Below are positions 9,128 through 17,634 of a DNA stretch of 56,036 nt, piece after piece. This stretch comes from Candidatus Peregrinibacteria bacterium (lineage in GTDB: Bacteria > Patescibacteriota > Gracilibacteria > UBA1369). Made by a program: the position numbers and the translations under genes. How positions within the stretch are numbered: the stretch's first letter is position 1; the number at the start of each line of letters is the position of its first letter. The stretch lies in assembly GCA_020429235.1 (NCBI GenBank), contig JAGQLQ010000010.1:1-56036 (forward strand). The letters run 5' to 3'. Under the pieces are notes generated by a model that saw only the letters and a program-made list of their open reading frames with translations, did no database searches and had not been told where the DNA came from.

Positions 9128-10671
9128 TCTTTGGAGTTAAATACCTGCATAAACTTTTCGTTGGTATCGATTTGCAAAATGTAGGCTGCTTCGGAAATGG
9201 TGGTTAGTTGTGCGTTCCGATTTTGCTCATTGGTGCCTTTAAGAGATTGGAGACGGCTTATTTGTGCTGGATTGGTTTCCATAGTTATGAGCTCATCAAT
9301 GGTGATGATGAGTGGCATCTTTTTGGATTGGCGAAACCGTTTTTCGCGATCGATCTTGGCTCGAAGCTCCTGGATACGGTTGAATCCTCCGTTTTCCAAA
9401 TAGGCGACCATACCTTGCGGGGCGTTACTCTTGATTTCCTTAAGCTTATTGCGGGCGTTTGCTTTATAATCTGCCACTTCCGGTTCTTCGTCTTTGTCCT
9501 CCATAAGGTCGTTAAATCCCCGTGAAATTGGTCCAGCTCCAAACCAGGTTCCGGCTTTCAGATTGGATCCTGTAATTTCAGCACCGGCTGCGATACCTGC
9601 TAATCCCGCGTAAACATAAGGATTTGTGGCGGCGCGTCCGATCCATTTGTGAAATTTTTCTCCTTTTTTGCGGCTCGCCATAATATTGACTGCTGTTGTG
9701 AGAAAACCCCAGACCATTCCTCCAAGTCCAATCAAACCTTTTCCGGAAAATACTTTTTCAGCAATGTTTTTGTTGTAATTCCCACGATATTTGCTGTAGT
9801 ACTGCTCTCTCTGCTGCTGATACTCTTTCCGGGCAGCTTCCATTTCTTTCTGCTGTTTTTTGTAGGTTCCGTCTTCGATTTTTTTGGATATTTGATCCTT
9901 GTATTTTGATCCTTCCAGAAGATGGAGGGCATCCTGTTCCTGGAGATAGCCCATGCTGATCATCATGTCCACGAATTTTTCAGAATCTCCTTTTTCCGAC
10001 TTGATGAACTGTGTGACCAGTTCTTTGCGTTGATCTTCATTCATTGCTCCCATGAGGATTCCAGCGTGACTTGCACGCAACGATTCTCTTGATGTTCGAT
10101 CTGCAGTTTTGAGATCACGCGGTTCAAGCATATCTATCACTTGAGCATAGTCGCTTTCTTTTAGGGATTCTTCGTCTTTTATTTTTTTGTAGAGTTGTTC
10201 AATCTGAGGATTTTTTTCCTGGAATTCATTTATTTTTTCGAGTGCCATGTCGATTTCAGCGACCTCCTCGGTTGTAACATATTCACCACTCATATGGCGC
10301 TCCATGATCATGACAACCATGATTTTACGCGCGTTTGCTTTGTCGTTGGCGCGCTGAATAATCTCTTCCTTAAAGTTTTCCCGTGGTTCTATTGCGGCAT
10401 CAAGTTTGGCAATTTCTGCTTTGTACACCTCGTTGATTTCCCGAAGCTGCTTATTCATTTGTTCCTCCCATTTTCCAATAGCAATTTCGCTGATTTTTTC
10501 GCTCGATTTTCTGACCCGTTCTTCAAACTCTTCGCGAAGTTCGGCTACGCGCTTATCCTTTTCCTCGATCAACTTTGCCCGAATTTCACGCTTTTCTTGG
10601 GTTGTAAGGCGCTTTTGAGGTGCGCTTTTTGGGGCCTCGTTTCCTCCTGGTTTTTCTGCTGATTTTCCCAT
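9124..10671 (-). CDS. Hypothetical coiled-coil membrane protein, 515 residues
   Basis: I chose the ATG at 10671 (MGKSAEKPGG), which begins 1 nt after the stop of the preceding gene; an in-frame ATG 33 nt upstream would overlap it. The first ~170 residues are highly charged coiled coil rich in Lys, Glu and Arg. Two short hydrophobic helices follow near 330-390 (GLIGLGGMVWGFLTTAV and NPYVYAGLAGIAAGAEI), then a charged C-terminus. No family is recognised. It is translationally coupled to the 517-residue gene by a 4-nt overlap. Confidence 0.65.
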   Translation of the reverse strand: MGKSAEKPGGNEAPKSAPQKRLTTQEKREIRAKLIEEKDKRVAELREEFEERVRKSSEKISEIAIGKWEEQMNKQLREINEVYKAEIAKLDAAIEPRENFKEEIIQRANDKANARKIMVVMIMERHMSGEYVTTEEVAEIDMALEKINEFQEKNPQIEQLYKKIKDEESLKESDYAQVIDMLEPRDLKTADRTSRESLRASHAGILMGAMNEDQRKELVTQFIKSEKGDSEKFVDMMISMGYLQEQDALHLLEGSKYKDQISKKIEDGTYKKQQKEMEAARKEYQQQREQYYSKYRGNYNKNIAEKVFSGKGLIGLGGMVWGFLTTAVNIMASRKKGEKFHKWIGRAATNPYVYAGLAGIAAGAEITGSNLKAGTWFGAGPISRGFNDLMEDKDEEPEVADYKANARNKLKEIKSNAPQGMVAYLENGGFNRIQELRAKIDREKRFRQSKKMPLIITIDELITMETNPAQISRLQSLKGTNEQNRNAQLTTISEAAYILQIDTNEKFMQVFNSKE

Positions 10672-10672
10672 T

Positions 10673-11167
10673 TTAGAGTTTGAGAAGTCGTAGAATGATA
10701 TCACTGAGACGTTCGTGTTTACCTTCCCATTCAGGGATCTGGCCTACCAAATATTCACGAATTGCCACGGGATCCTGGTCTTCCAACTGGATGACCACAT
10801 CCGAAAAGAATCGTTTATGAACCCGAAGATGAAGGGTTTTTATCCCGTTTTCATAGAACATCCAGAACCTTTCGACATTGCTGTATGGGAAAAACATATG
10901 TCCCACATGAATACCCAGTTCCGAAATGCTTATTTCTATCTCTTTTGGTGGGTGCTGCCGACGGGTATATTCGTATACTGCTGCCAAAACTATGATGGCA
11001 ACCGCCATGGTCCAGTTTCTGGTTAAAAGCGCGTATAAAACAGCGATAAGAACCACTATCCCAGCAATAAGAAACCATCTTGGCCCTCTTTGCTGTTGAA
11101 TGAATTCTGGTGCAGTCCAGGCGAAGAGCGCTCGTGGCTGCGATTTTTTTTGTTCTTCCTGATTCAT
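10673..11167 (-). CDS. Small bitopic membrane protein of a CPR-common family
   Basis: The 164-residue protein from the ATG at 11167 has two adjacent membrane helices near the N-terminus (WFLIAGIVVLIAVLYALL and WTMAVAIIVLAAVYEYT). A soluble domain follows, with the pattern FFPYSNVERFWMFYENG then LHLRVHKRFF and VIQLEDQDPVAIREYL. I have the impression of this layout as a recurrent CPR family of unknown function, sometimes found beside type IV secretion-like genes; the name is unsure. It leads the coupled group 10673-7574. Confidence 0.6.
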   Translation of the reverse strand: MNQEEQKKSQPRALFAWTAPEFIQQQRGPRWFLIAGIVVLIAVLYALLTRNWTMAVAIIVLAAVYEYTRRQHPPKEIEISISELGIHVGHMFFPYSNVERFWMFYENGIKTLHLRVHKRFFSDVVIQLEDQDPVAIREYLVGQIPEWEGKHERLSDIILRLLKL

Positions 11168-11208
11168 TTTTATTTTTGCTATAAATCTATTTATTTTAGC
11201 AGAAAATA

Positions 11209-11225
11209 CGCATTTTTTCAATGCG
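11209..11225 (-). terminator. Weak hairpin, possible terminator after the SLH gene
   Basis: CGCATT (11209-11214) and AATGCG (11220-11225) form a perfect 6-bp stem with a 5-nt loop. On the minus strand it is followed by TATTTT. It lies between the SLH gene and the start of the 164-residue membrane protein. The T-run is poor, so termination would be partial. Confidence 0.3.
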
Positions 11226-11278
11226 GAAGGGGCTTCTCGTTTTTTGTTGGGTTTTCGTCAGGGAATAACCCGTCAGCC

Positions 11279-11926
11279 TTAAGAGCAGGCTTTTGCCTGT
11301 GGAGTCAGACTTTTGCTGATGATACGGGCGATTTCTGCCCGGTTGATGTTTTTGTGAGGCAGGAATGTTCCGTCTTCGTATCCTTCAACAATGCTGTTGG
11401 CGTAGAGGGTGTTCACATACTCGTATGACCACATGGTGTGGGTGACATCGCTAAAAACGGCTGTACATTCTTGATTGATTGGCAAAGAAGCGCCAAGAAT
11501 GATCATTTTGGCCGCTTGTTCCCGTGTGATTGGATCTTGTGGACCAAAGTTTTCGGTCAGGTTTCCGTTCGCATCCGTATAGCCTACTGCAATACCGTTC
11601 ATGGCCATGGTTTCAACATATTTGAAGTACCATTGGCTGGTAGGGACATCTGTGAATGTCTGGAACTGTGGAGACTCGAGTGGGATGTCGAAGGCTTCGA
11701 TAATGAGTTTGGACATTTCCGCGCGATTTGCGCTATCTGCAGGACGATATGTCGGCTGTGATCCATCAATCACTCCCAAAGTCACCAGGTTTTCCACATC
11801 GGCGGCAAACCAGTCATTGCTGGAAACATCTGAAAAGTTCAGAGATTGCGCAGAGACAAGTCCTGTTGCCAGAAACAGTACCACCATTGTTGTTGCTCCC
11901 AGAAGAGAGAGAAGTCTATTTTTCAT
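11279..11926 (-). CDS. Secreted protein with three S-layer homology domains
   Basis: The 215-residue protein has a signal peptide (MKNRLLSLLGATTMVVLFLA, cleavage after VSAQ likely). Three SLH repeats cover about 30-80, 88-145 and 155-208, each with the typical FSDV/FTDV opening followed by W-F/Y and a closing NRAE/TREQ helix. SLH domains bind pyruvylated or other secondary cell-wall polymers. No effector domain is present, so it is a bare wall-binding module or a small surface-layer component. It follows purL after only 9 nt on the same strand, an odd pairing that suggests shared transcription. Confidence 0.85.
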   Translation of the reverse strand: MKNRLLSLLGATTMVVLFLATGLVSAQSLNFSDVSSNDWFAADVENLVTLGVIDGSQPTYRPADSANRAEMSKLIIEAFDIPLESPQFQTFTDVPTSQWYFKYVETMAMNGIAVGYTDANGNLTENFGPQDPITREQAAKMIILGASLPINQECTAVFSDVTHTMWSYEYVNTLYANSIVEGYEDGTFLPHKNINRAEIARIISKSLTPQAKACS

Positions 11927-11935
11927 GAGTTCGCG

Positions 11936-14296
11936 TTAAAGTTTGTTGCGAAGGCCGTTCAGCCACGTTTCCGCTGCCTTTTCGACTTTTATATCGGCCA
12001 GGACTTTGTCTTTGTTACGGAAAACTATGTGTGATTTTTTGGTTGTTTCTCCAATTTGGTATGGAGTGACGCCATTTTTCTTGCAGATTGCTTCAAATTT
12101 CTTCTGATTTTCTGCCGGCACCTCTACTACAAACCCTCCAGATTCCGAGAATAGTTTTTTATCTGCACGAAGGCCTTTTTGTGGAACTTTTTCTAAATCC
12201 ACATCAATTCCGAATCGTCCTTCACCCCATCCTCCAAAACTCATTTCTGCCAATGTGACTGCCAATCCTCCTTCACTTATATCGTGGGCAGCGGTAATGA
12301 GCCCTTTATCGACGGCATCTGTAACTGAATAGATTTCTCCCTGTACCTGTTTAAAATCGACTGTTGGGATGTTTGCCCCCAGCTCTTTTTTTCGTCGATA
12401 ATATTCTGATCCTCCCAGTTCATCTTTGCGGGTGCCAAGCATGTAAAGCGTAGAACCGGCAGCTTTAAGCTCCATGGTGATGGCTTTGTTGTAATCGTCG
12501 ATTTTTCCGATACAGCAGATGATGGCTGATGGCGGAATGTGTCCTTTTTTGGTCTCGTTGTAGAGGCTCACATTTCCGGAAATGACTGGGGTTGGGTGTT
12601 TTTTATGATTCTTGAGTTTGATTTCGTTGCAGGCTTTGGCAATTCCGCGAATTCCTTCATAGAGTTCCCACATTTGCTCTTTTTTCTCCGGGTTTCCGTA
12701 GTTGAGACAGTTGGTAATAGCTTGTGGATAGGCTCCAACTGCGGCAACGTTTCGCATGGATTCCACTACGGCGTTGATAGCTGCCTGGTAAGGGTCAATT
12801 AATCCGTGCCGTGGATTTCCGTCAGTAGAAAGGGCAATTCCTATCTTTTTAATGTCAGCCGAAACACGTTCATCCATGAGTGGAGCGATGACTCCGGCAT
12901 CGGCTAATCCTGCTTCGATAATGGTATATCCCTGGACTTGTTTGTCGTATTTTTCGTAGAAAGGTTTTTTGGATGCGATATTTTCTGAACCCAAAAGATC
13001 CAGAATTGCTTTTTTATAGGATCGTGGTTCCCCGACTTTTGGCTCCTTCAACTTCTTTTTTGGACCTACCAATGGTCGCTTGTATGAGAGGGCATCGGTA
13101 ATTGATTCTGATGTAGCATCAACGTAGACCTCTCCCCGATATGAGAGTTGATAGTTTCCTTCTTTTACTTTTCCAATCACAAAGGCTCCGGCATTGTCTG
13201 CAACAGATGGGAGATCCCATTTTTTGTTGTAGTGTTCAACAATCATCTTGGTAAGACTTGGGTGACACATCCAGGTAAAACGTTCCTGTGTTTCCGCACA
13301 TCCAATAACTGATGGCGGCATGTCTTCAATGGCCACATTTACTTTGCCAAGGTCGATCTGCGCTCCCAGACCTGATTTTGCCACTTGTTCAACGGTTGAA
13401 CAGGTGACTCCTCCCGCACCCATATCTTTGAAACTTACTTTTTTGATGAGTTTCTTTTTGTGGAGGATGTCAAAAAGGTCATAGGTTGAAATGAGAAGAT
13501 GCCTCTTCAGGAATGGATTTGGTTCCTGAACAGCACCTTTGTTTTTCTCTTTTTCTGACTCTTCCAATGCTCCAGAGGCAAAAGCTGCTCCTCCCATTCC
13601 GCTGTTATCGGTGGGTTTTCCAACGATAATGATATCCCATTGCTCTTTTGCCGCGCTTTTTGGGACGTAGGAGTGAATGATTTGTGATTTTTTGACTACA
13701 CCCGCAGCCACAACATTAACCAGACAGTTTTCGTTATATTTATCGTCAAAATAGGCGTCACCACCCAGGTTTGGAACTCCAATCGGATTTCCATATCCGC
13801 CAATTCCTTCTACAACCCCGTGTGTAATCTGGCGTGCTTCGTTCTTTTTAATGTTTCCGAATCGAAGTGGATCCATAACGGCCACGACTTTTCCACCCAT
13901 ACAGGCAATGTCACGGACACATCCTCCAATTCCAGTTGCGGCTCCTTCGTATGGGACAATCTGTGAAGGGTGATTGTGACTTTCATGTCCTACAATCAGT
14001 CCATATTTGTCACCTTTGATCTTGGCAATTTCCACGATTCCCGCATCTTCCCCTGGTCCAAGAATAACGTTTGGTGCTTTGGTTGGAAGCTGTGAAAGGT
14101 AGCGTCGGCTACTCTTATAAGAACAGTGTTCCGATCCTTGAATTCCCCACAAAACTGCTTCTGTGAGGGTTGGTGTACGGCCAAGAACCTCCGCGACTTG
14201 TCGGGCCTCGTCTGCCGTCAGGCCAATGTTATGGCGTTTTAGAACTTTTACAAGCTCTTTATCCGACAGTTTCGAGAAATCGGGGAGGTATTTCAT
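11936..14296 (-). CDS. purL: Phosphoribosylformylglycinamidine synthase, PurL subunit
   Basis: This is the fourth step of purine synthesis: ATP-dependent amidation of FGAR to FGAM. At 786 residues it is the small PurL type, which needs separate PurQ (glutaminase) and PurS; neither is in the window. Visible motifs are SEHCSYKSS (55-63), GPGEDAG, GHESHNHPS, a Gly-rich VRDIACMGG stretch, and HDISEGGLAVTLAEM near the C-terminal ATP-binding lobe. It starts 19 nt after the rpsR stop, so it is probably cotranscribed with the ribosomal genes, and it precedes the SLH gene. The family call is certain. Confidence 0.97.
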   Translation of the reverse strand: MKYLPDFSKLSDKELVKVLKRHNIGLTADEARQVAEVLGRTPTLTEAVLWGIQGSEHCSYKSSRRYLSQLPTKAPNVILGPGEDAGIVEIAKIKGDKYGLIVGHESHNHPSQIVPYEGAATGIGGCVRDIACMGGKVVAVMDPLRFGNIKKNEARQITHGVVEGIGGYGNPIGVPNLGGDAYFDDKYNENCLVNVVAAGVVKKSQIIHSYVPKSAAKEQWDIIIVGKPTDNSGMGGAAFASGALEESEKEKNKGAVQEPNPFLKRHLLISTYDLFDILHKKKLIKKVSFKDMGAGGVTCSTVEQVAKSGLGAQIDLGKVNVAIEDMPPSVIGCAETQERFTWMCHPSLTKMIVEHYNKKWDLPSVADNAGAFVIGKVKEGNYQLSYRGEVYVDATSESITDALSYKRPLVGPKKKLKEPKVGEPRSYKKAILDLLGSENIASKKPFYEKYDKQVQGYTIIEAGLADAGVIAPLMDERVSADIKKIGIALSTDGNPRHGLIDPYQAAINAVVESMRNVAAVGAYPQAITNCLNYGNPEKKEQMWELYEGIRGIAKACNEIKLKNHKKHPTPVISGNVSLYNETKKGHIPPSAIICCIGKIDDYNKAITMELKAAGSTLYMLGTRKDELGGSEYYRRKKELGANIPTVDFKQVQGEIYSVTDAVDKGLITAAHDISEGGLAVTLAEMSFGGWGEGRFGIDVDLEKVPQKGLRADKKLFSESGGFVVEVPAENQKKFEAICKKNGVTPYQIGETTKKSHIVFRNKDKVLADIKVEKAAETWLNGLRNKL

Positions 14297-14315
14297 GCAG
14301 CCGTATTATAGCGTT

Positions 14316-14537
14316 CTAGTACTTGCTTGTGTAGGACAAAAGTCCCATGAACCGTGCTTTCTTGATGGCCTTGGCCAATTGCTTCTGATATTTCAGGCTT
14401 ACTCCTGTGTAATACTTTGGAACGATTTTTCCATGCTTCGAGATAAAACGTCGAAGAAGTTTTACGTTCTTGTAATCAATGTAGGTGATTCCATTCGCTT
14501 TGAATGGACATGGTTTGTTGTATTTATTCTTTTTCAT
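14316..14537 (-). CDS. rpsR: 30S ribosomal protein bS18
   Basis: This 73-residue basic protein carries the S18 core: an N-terminal CPF motif, [14 protein letters not shown], then [28 protein letters not shown]18 binds 16S rRNA together with S6 on the platform of the small subunit. It is the third gene of the conserved rpsF-ssb-rpsR operon. Confidence 0.97.
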   Translation of the reverse strand: MKKNKYNKPCPFKANGITYIDYKNVKLLRRFISKHGKIVPKYYTGVSLKYQKQLAKAIKKARFMGLLSYTSKY

Positions 14538-14557
14538 AGTAGTGAGTAGTTGTTAAA

Positions 14558-15022
14558 TTATGCAGCTTGTTCAGCTGGTTGTTCCATTGGTTCTGAGCTG
14601 TCGTCGCCGAAGATTGAGTCTGAATCGTAATCATCGTATCCTTCATCTTCCCCCATATCCGCAGATACGAGTTCTGTTTCGTTGCTTCCGGATTTCTTTT
14701 CGAGCATGATCATGTCATTCACGACGACTTCTGTTCGGAACCGCTTTACACCTTCTGGGGTGTCCCAGCTTCGTGTTTTGAGGTATCCCTCAATATAGAC
14801 AAGCTTTCCTTTATTAAGGAACTGACTGCAGATCTCTGCGAGTCGTCCCCATGCCACGCATTCGTGGAATTCTGAAGAGTTATTTTTGTCTCCTTCACGG
14901 GTTACCCACACTCGATTGGTTGCCAATCCAAAGGTTGCGATTGGCTGTCCGCTACTGGTCTGCTTGAGTTCAGCATCACGGGTGAGGTTTCCAATAAGGA
15001 TGACTTTGTTAATACTTCTCAT
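14558..15022 (-). CDS. ssb: Single-stranded DNA-binding protein
   Basis: The 154-residue protein has the SSB OB-fold in residues 1-110 (MRSINKVILIGNLTRDAELK, FHECVAWGRLAEICSQFL, KLVYIEGYLKTRSW). It coats single-stranded DNA in replication and repair. The acidic tail differs from most bacteria: the usual C-terminal DDDIPF-like tip is absent. The protein ends QPAEQAA, and an internal DSDSIFGDD segment about 20 residues earlier may serve instead as the partner-binding peptide. It lies in the classic position between rpsF and rpsR. Confidence 0.95.
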   Translation of the reverse strand: MRSINKVILIGNLTRDAELKQTSSGQPIATFGLATNRVWVTREGDKNNSSEFHECVAWGRLAEICSQFLNKGKLVYIEGYLKTRSWDTPEGVKRFRTEVVVNDMIMLEKKSGSNETELVSADMGEDEGYDDYDSDSIFGDDSSEPMEQPAEQAA

Positions 15023-15050
15023 ATATAGATGTTAATTATTGAGCTGATAG

Positions 15051-15614
15051 TTAGAAGTTGAGATCCGGATTATCGATGATGCTCTTGAGTTTGGCATCAA
15101 CGTCTTCAAGTGAAGGCTCCTTGTCTCCTTTTTCTTCCTTGGCAGCTTTCGCTTCTTTCTTTTCGGTTGATGATTTTTCAGCTTTTGTCGTTGCTTTTGT
15201 TGTCGACTTTTTAGCCTTTGGCTTTGAAGCCTTCTTGGTTGTCTCTTCTGTTTCTTCAGAGTTTCCAAAAATATCGTCTTCATCATCCTCTTCCATGTTG
15301 GCATAGCTCTTTGGTTCGATGCCTGCAGGTACACGAGTGATCATGTGACGGAGGATTTCATTTTCAAGCCGACAGGTTGTGTCGATCTCGTCCATGTCTC
15401 CTTCAGAAGGATCCAGGTTAAAGTTCATGACCATGTAGTAGCCGCGATCATGCTTTTTGATCCGGTATGCCAGGTCGCGAAGACCCCAGTCGTCTTCATA
15501 AAAGATTTCACCTTTATGTGAGGTGATAAGTTTGCGAATCGAGTCGAGTCGCTTTTTGGTTCCTTGTGCTCCAAGCTCTGGGCTGAGCAGAACCATAAGT
15601 TCATATTGGTTCAT
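15051..15614 (-). CDS. rpsF: 30S ribosomal protein bS6 with long charged extension
   Basis: Residues 1-100 are the S6 fold (MNQYELMVLLSPELG, YEDDWGLRDLAYRIKKHDRG, YYMVMNFNLD, HMITRVPAG). The protein is 187 residues, nearly twice the usual ~100. The extra ~85 residues are an acidic patch followed by a Lys/Ala/Thr-rich low-complexity tail ending in EDVDAKLKSIIDNPDLNF. It begins the rpsF-ssb-rpsR-purL-SLH series, and its leader contains a hairpin that may be a control element. Confidence 0.95.
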   Translation of the reverse strand: MNQYELMVLLSPELGAQGTKKRLDSIRKLITSHKGEIFYEDDWGLRDLAYRIKKHDRGYYMVMNFNLDPSEGDMDEIDTTCRLENEILRHMITRVPAGIEPKSYANMEEDDEDDIFGNSEETEETTKKASKPKAKKSTTKATTKAEKSSTEKKEAKAAKEEKGDKEPSLEDVDAKLKSIIDNPDLNF

Positions 15615-15642
15615 CTTCCTTTGGGTTAATGAATAAAATTAA

Positions 15643-15674
15643 GTCTCTTTAGTCAGCTTTCACTGTAAAGAGAC
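15643..15674 (-). promoter_or_regulatory. Hairpin in the rpsF leader, candidate autoregulatory site
   Basis: On the minus strand the leader contains a perfect 9-bp stem, GTCTCTTTA with TAAAGAGAC. Its 14-nt loop can close a further CAG/CTG stem, leaving an AC bulge and a TGAAAG apex. It ends 28 nt upstream of the rpsF ATG. Many bacteria carry an S6:S18-binding hairpin in this place. The CCG element of the known motif is not evident, so this is a positional candidate only. Confidence 0.4.
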
Positions 15675-15869
15675 AGGAAGAAAGCAGGAGGAGATTAGCA
15701 AAAAGCCACTGTTCAGGCAAGCTGATTTTTGGAATCAAGACAGCTTTCAAATTAATACTTATGCAATATTTTTATTTTTAGCGCAATGCCCCATTGCTGT
15801 ACTCCGATTATCATTGTATAGTTTATTTTCCTGTAGCTCCTTACCCTTTATTTAAGCCATTAAATGAGG

Positions 15870-15898
15870 TTGACTTTTAAAGCTTATCTCTATATGAT
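15870..15898 (+). promoter_or_regulatory. Sigma-70-type promoter for the LysM/M23 gene
   Basis: TTGACT (15870-15875) and TATGAT (15893-15898) are separated by exactly 17 bp, predicting a start near 15905. Confidence 0.7.
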
Positions 15899-15963
15899 TT
15901 GACCCTATTCTACCATATGCGTCAATAATAGATGCTTGTACACGGCTCTCGGGCGGGTGTAAT

Positions 15964-17220
15964 GTGGTAGGAAGAAAGGCAAATATTATAACCCCACTTG
16001 GTATAAGTACGCCTATCTCACAACTAGCAAACAGGTCTGCTCGCAAAGCTCGACATGAAAGAGTCTTTGCAAAGAGCACACTTATGAAGGCTCCTCAACT
16101 TGGTAACATCCTGCGTTCTGCAGCGAAGACCAGTACTGGGGCCAAGAACCTTCTGAGTCCATATCTTCATGGACGAAAGCGAGAGGTTATAGAGAGTAAT
16201 GCTCACATTACCAATAACCTTTTTAAACGATACACCGCTATGGTGGCGCTCCTCTTTATTGTAGGATCGGTTACACCAATGCAGGCCAACGGTCTCTATA
16301 CTGGTGAATATGGTGAATATTATGTTGATACCAGTGCCTTCCAGAATGGAATCCTTAGTGATGGTGAAGGTTATCTTACAAAGATGAACCCTCAAACCTA
16401 TCAAGGTGATCGAACATCCATGACTGATAGCCTTACTCATACTGTTAGGTCTGGTGAGACTCTTTCTGTTATTGCAAATGGATATGGATTGAAGACGAAT
16501 ACTGTTTTGTGGGCGAATGGACTGACCAATGGTAACAGCATTAAAGTTGGACAAAAGCTCGTTATCCCACCGGTTGATGGTGTGGCTCACCGTGTTGGAA
16601 GTGATGAAACACTCGAAAAGATTGCTGAAAAATATAAAGTGGATGCTGAAGCTATCAAGAAGCAGAATGGGCTGATTGCAGCTGATGTTTCTGCTGGTGA
16701 TAAGATTTATATTCCAGGTGGTGAACCAATTGAAGAGGTTCGAACAACTCCTGCCCGTGTAGGAACATCTTCACGAAGCGTTTCTGGTACGAGTGTTGCT
16801 GTTGGAGCACCGGTTGCTTTGGCTGATTCTACTGATGCCCCTGCCGGCGGAGCGGTCTTTATCTTCCCAACCCGAGGTCAGATTACACAAGGATTCCATG
16901 CCGGACACTATGCTTATGATATTGCTGACCGTTCTAAACCGCCAATTTGGGCTGCTGGATCTGGTACAGTTATCAAGGCTTCTTCTGGAACATGGGGTGG
17001 TGGTTACGGAAACCACATTATTATTGACCATGGAAATGGCCTTCAGACGCTCTATGCTCACATGGATTATCTGAGCGTCAGCGTTGGCGACTATGTTGAA
17101 CAAGGTCAGGTTATTGGGCGAATGGGGAACACCGGTAATGTTCGTGGAGTGACTGGAATTCACCTTCACTGGGAAGTTATCAAGAATGGTGTGAAGCAGG
17201 TTCCTGGAAACTACTACTAG
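15964..17220 (+). CDS. Membrane-anchored LysM / M23 peptidoglycan endopeptidase
   Basis: The protein is 418 residues from a GTG at 15964. An ATG at 16084 is an alternative start that keeps all recognised domains. After a basic N-terminus comes one membrane segment (YTAMVALLFIVGSVTP, about 91-106). Two LysM peptidoglycan-binding domains follow (about 158-202 and 209-255), then an M23 zinc metallopeptidase domain (about 300-412). The His and Asp ligands are in HAGHYAYDIAD and the catalytic HLHWE is near 399. It should act outside the membrane on peptide crosslinks. A strong terminator closes the transcript, so it is monocistronic. Confidence 0.92.
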   Translation: MVGRKANIITPLGISTPISQLANRSARKARHERVFAKSTLMKAPQLGNILRSAAKTSTGAKNLLSPYLHGRKREVIESNAHITNNLFKRYTAMVALLFIVGSVTPMQANGLYTGEYGEYYVDTSAFQNGILSDGEGYLTKMNPQTYQGDRTSMTDSLTHTVRSGETLSVIANGYGLKTNTVLWANGLTNGNSIKVGQKLVIPPVDGVAHRVGSDETLEKIAEKYKVDAEAIKKQNGLIAADVSAGDKIYIPGGEPIEEVRTTPARVGTSSRSVSGTSVAVGAPVALADSTDAPAGGAVFIFPTRGQITQGFHAGHYAYDIADRSKPPIWAAGSGTVIKASSGTWGGGYGNHIIIDHGNGLQTLYAHMDYLSVSVGDYVEQGQVIGRMGNTGNVRGVTGIHLHWEVIKNGVKQVPGNYY

Positions 17221-17246
17221 GCATTCGGAACTGAGGAAAAACTAAT

Positions 17247-17282
17247 AAAAGGCACTAGAATTTCTAAACTAGTGCCTTTTTT
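17247..17282 (+). terminator. Intrinsic terminator after the M23 gene
   Basis: GGCACTAG (17251-17258) pairs perfectly with CTAGTGCC (17269-17276), extended by A-T pairs, and is followed by six T. Confidence 0.9.
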
Positions 17283-17351
17283 GTATGTCTATCTATTGTA
17301 CTTGATTATTTTGGGCATCCTCCCTACACTAAACCGGGCTTTGATTTTTGC

Positions 17352-17621
17352 ATGTTCAAAACATTCCTCAAGACTACATTGGAACTGCCGCGTAAACCTC
17401 TGCTCTGGTTGATTCGTCTCTATCAAAAGACGCTCTCTCCGGATCATGGCCTCCCAAAAATCTTTTTTCCGCATGGATACTGTAAGTTTTCTCCAAGCTG
17501 CTCTGAATATGGTTACCAATCCATTCAGAAGTATGGTATTTTCCGCGGGGTCCCAAAGACTATTTGGCGCATCTTGCGGTGTAATCCGTGGAGTAAAGGC
17601 GGTGACGATCCTGTACAGTAA
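17352..17621 (+). CDS. yidD: Membrane protein insertion efficiency factor YidD
   Basis: The 89-residue protein has the full YidD signature: [11 protein letters not shown], then [19 protein letters not shown] and a closing [11 protein letters not shown]. YidD assists YidC-dependent membrane protein insertion. Usually it sits with rnpA and yidC; here it stands alone, 13 nt before purH, and is likely cotranscribed with it. Confidence 0.95.
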   Translation: MFKTFLKTTLELPRKPLLWLIRLYQKTLSPDHGLPKIFFPHGYCKFSPSCSEYGYQSIQKYGIFRGVPKTIWRILRCNPWSKGGDDPVQ

Positions 17622-17634
17622 ATAACCCAAAAAC

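Larger units (their letters stand above)
15615..15963. other. Divergent intergenic region between rpsF and the M23 peptidase gene
   Basis: This 349-bp gap holds the rpsF leader hairpin (15643-15674), a short inverted repeat GCAATG-CCC-CATTGC (15783-15797), and a clear plus-strand promoter (15870-15898). I could not place a convincing promoter for rpsF. Nothing looks coding. Confidence 0.6.

Noticed and set aside
5193-10662. Long open frames on the plus strand opposite the large minus-strand genes
   Set aside because: They are Phe/Leu/Cys-rich shadows of the charged minus-strand proteins and lack start signals.
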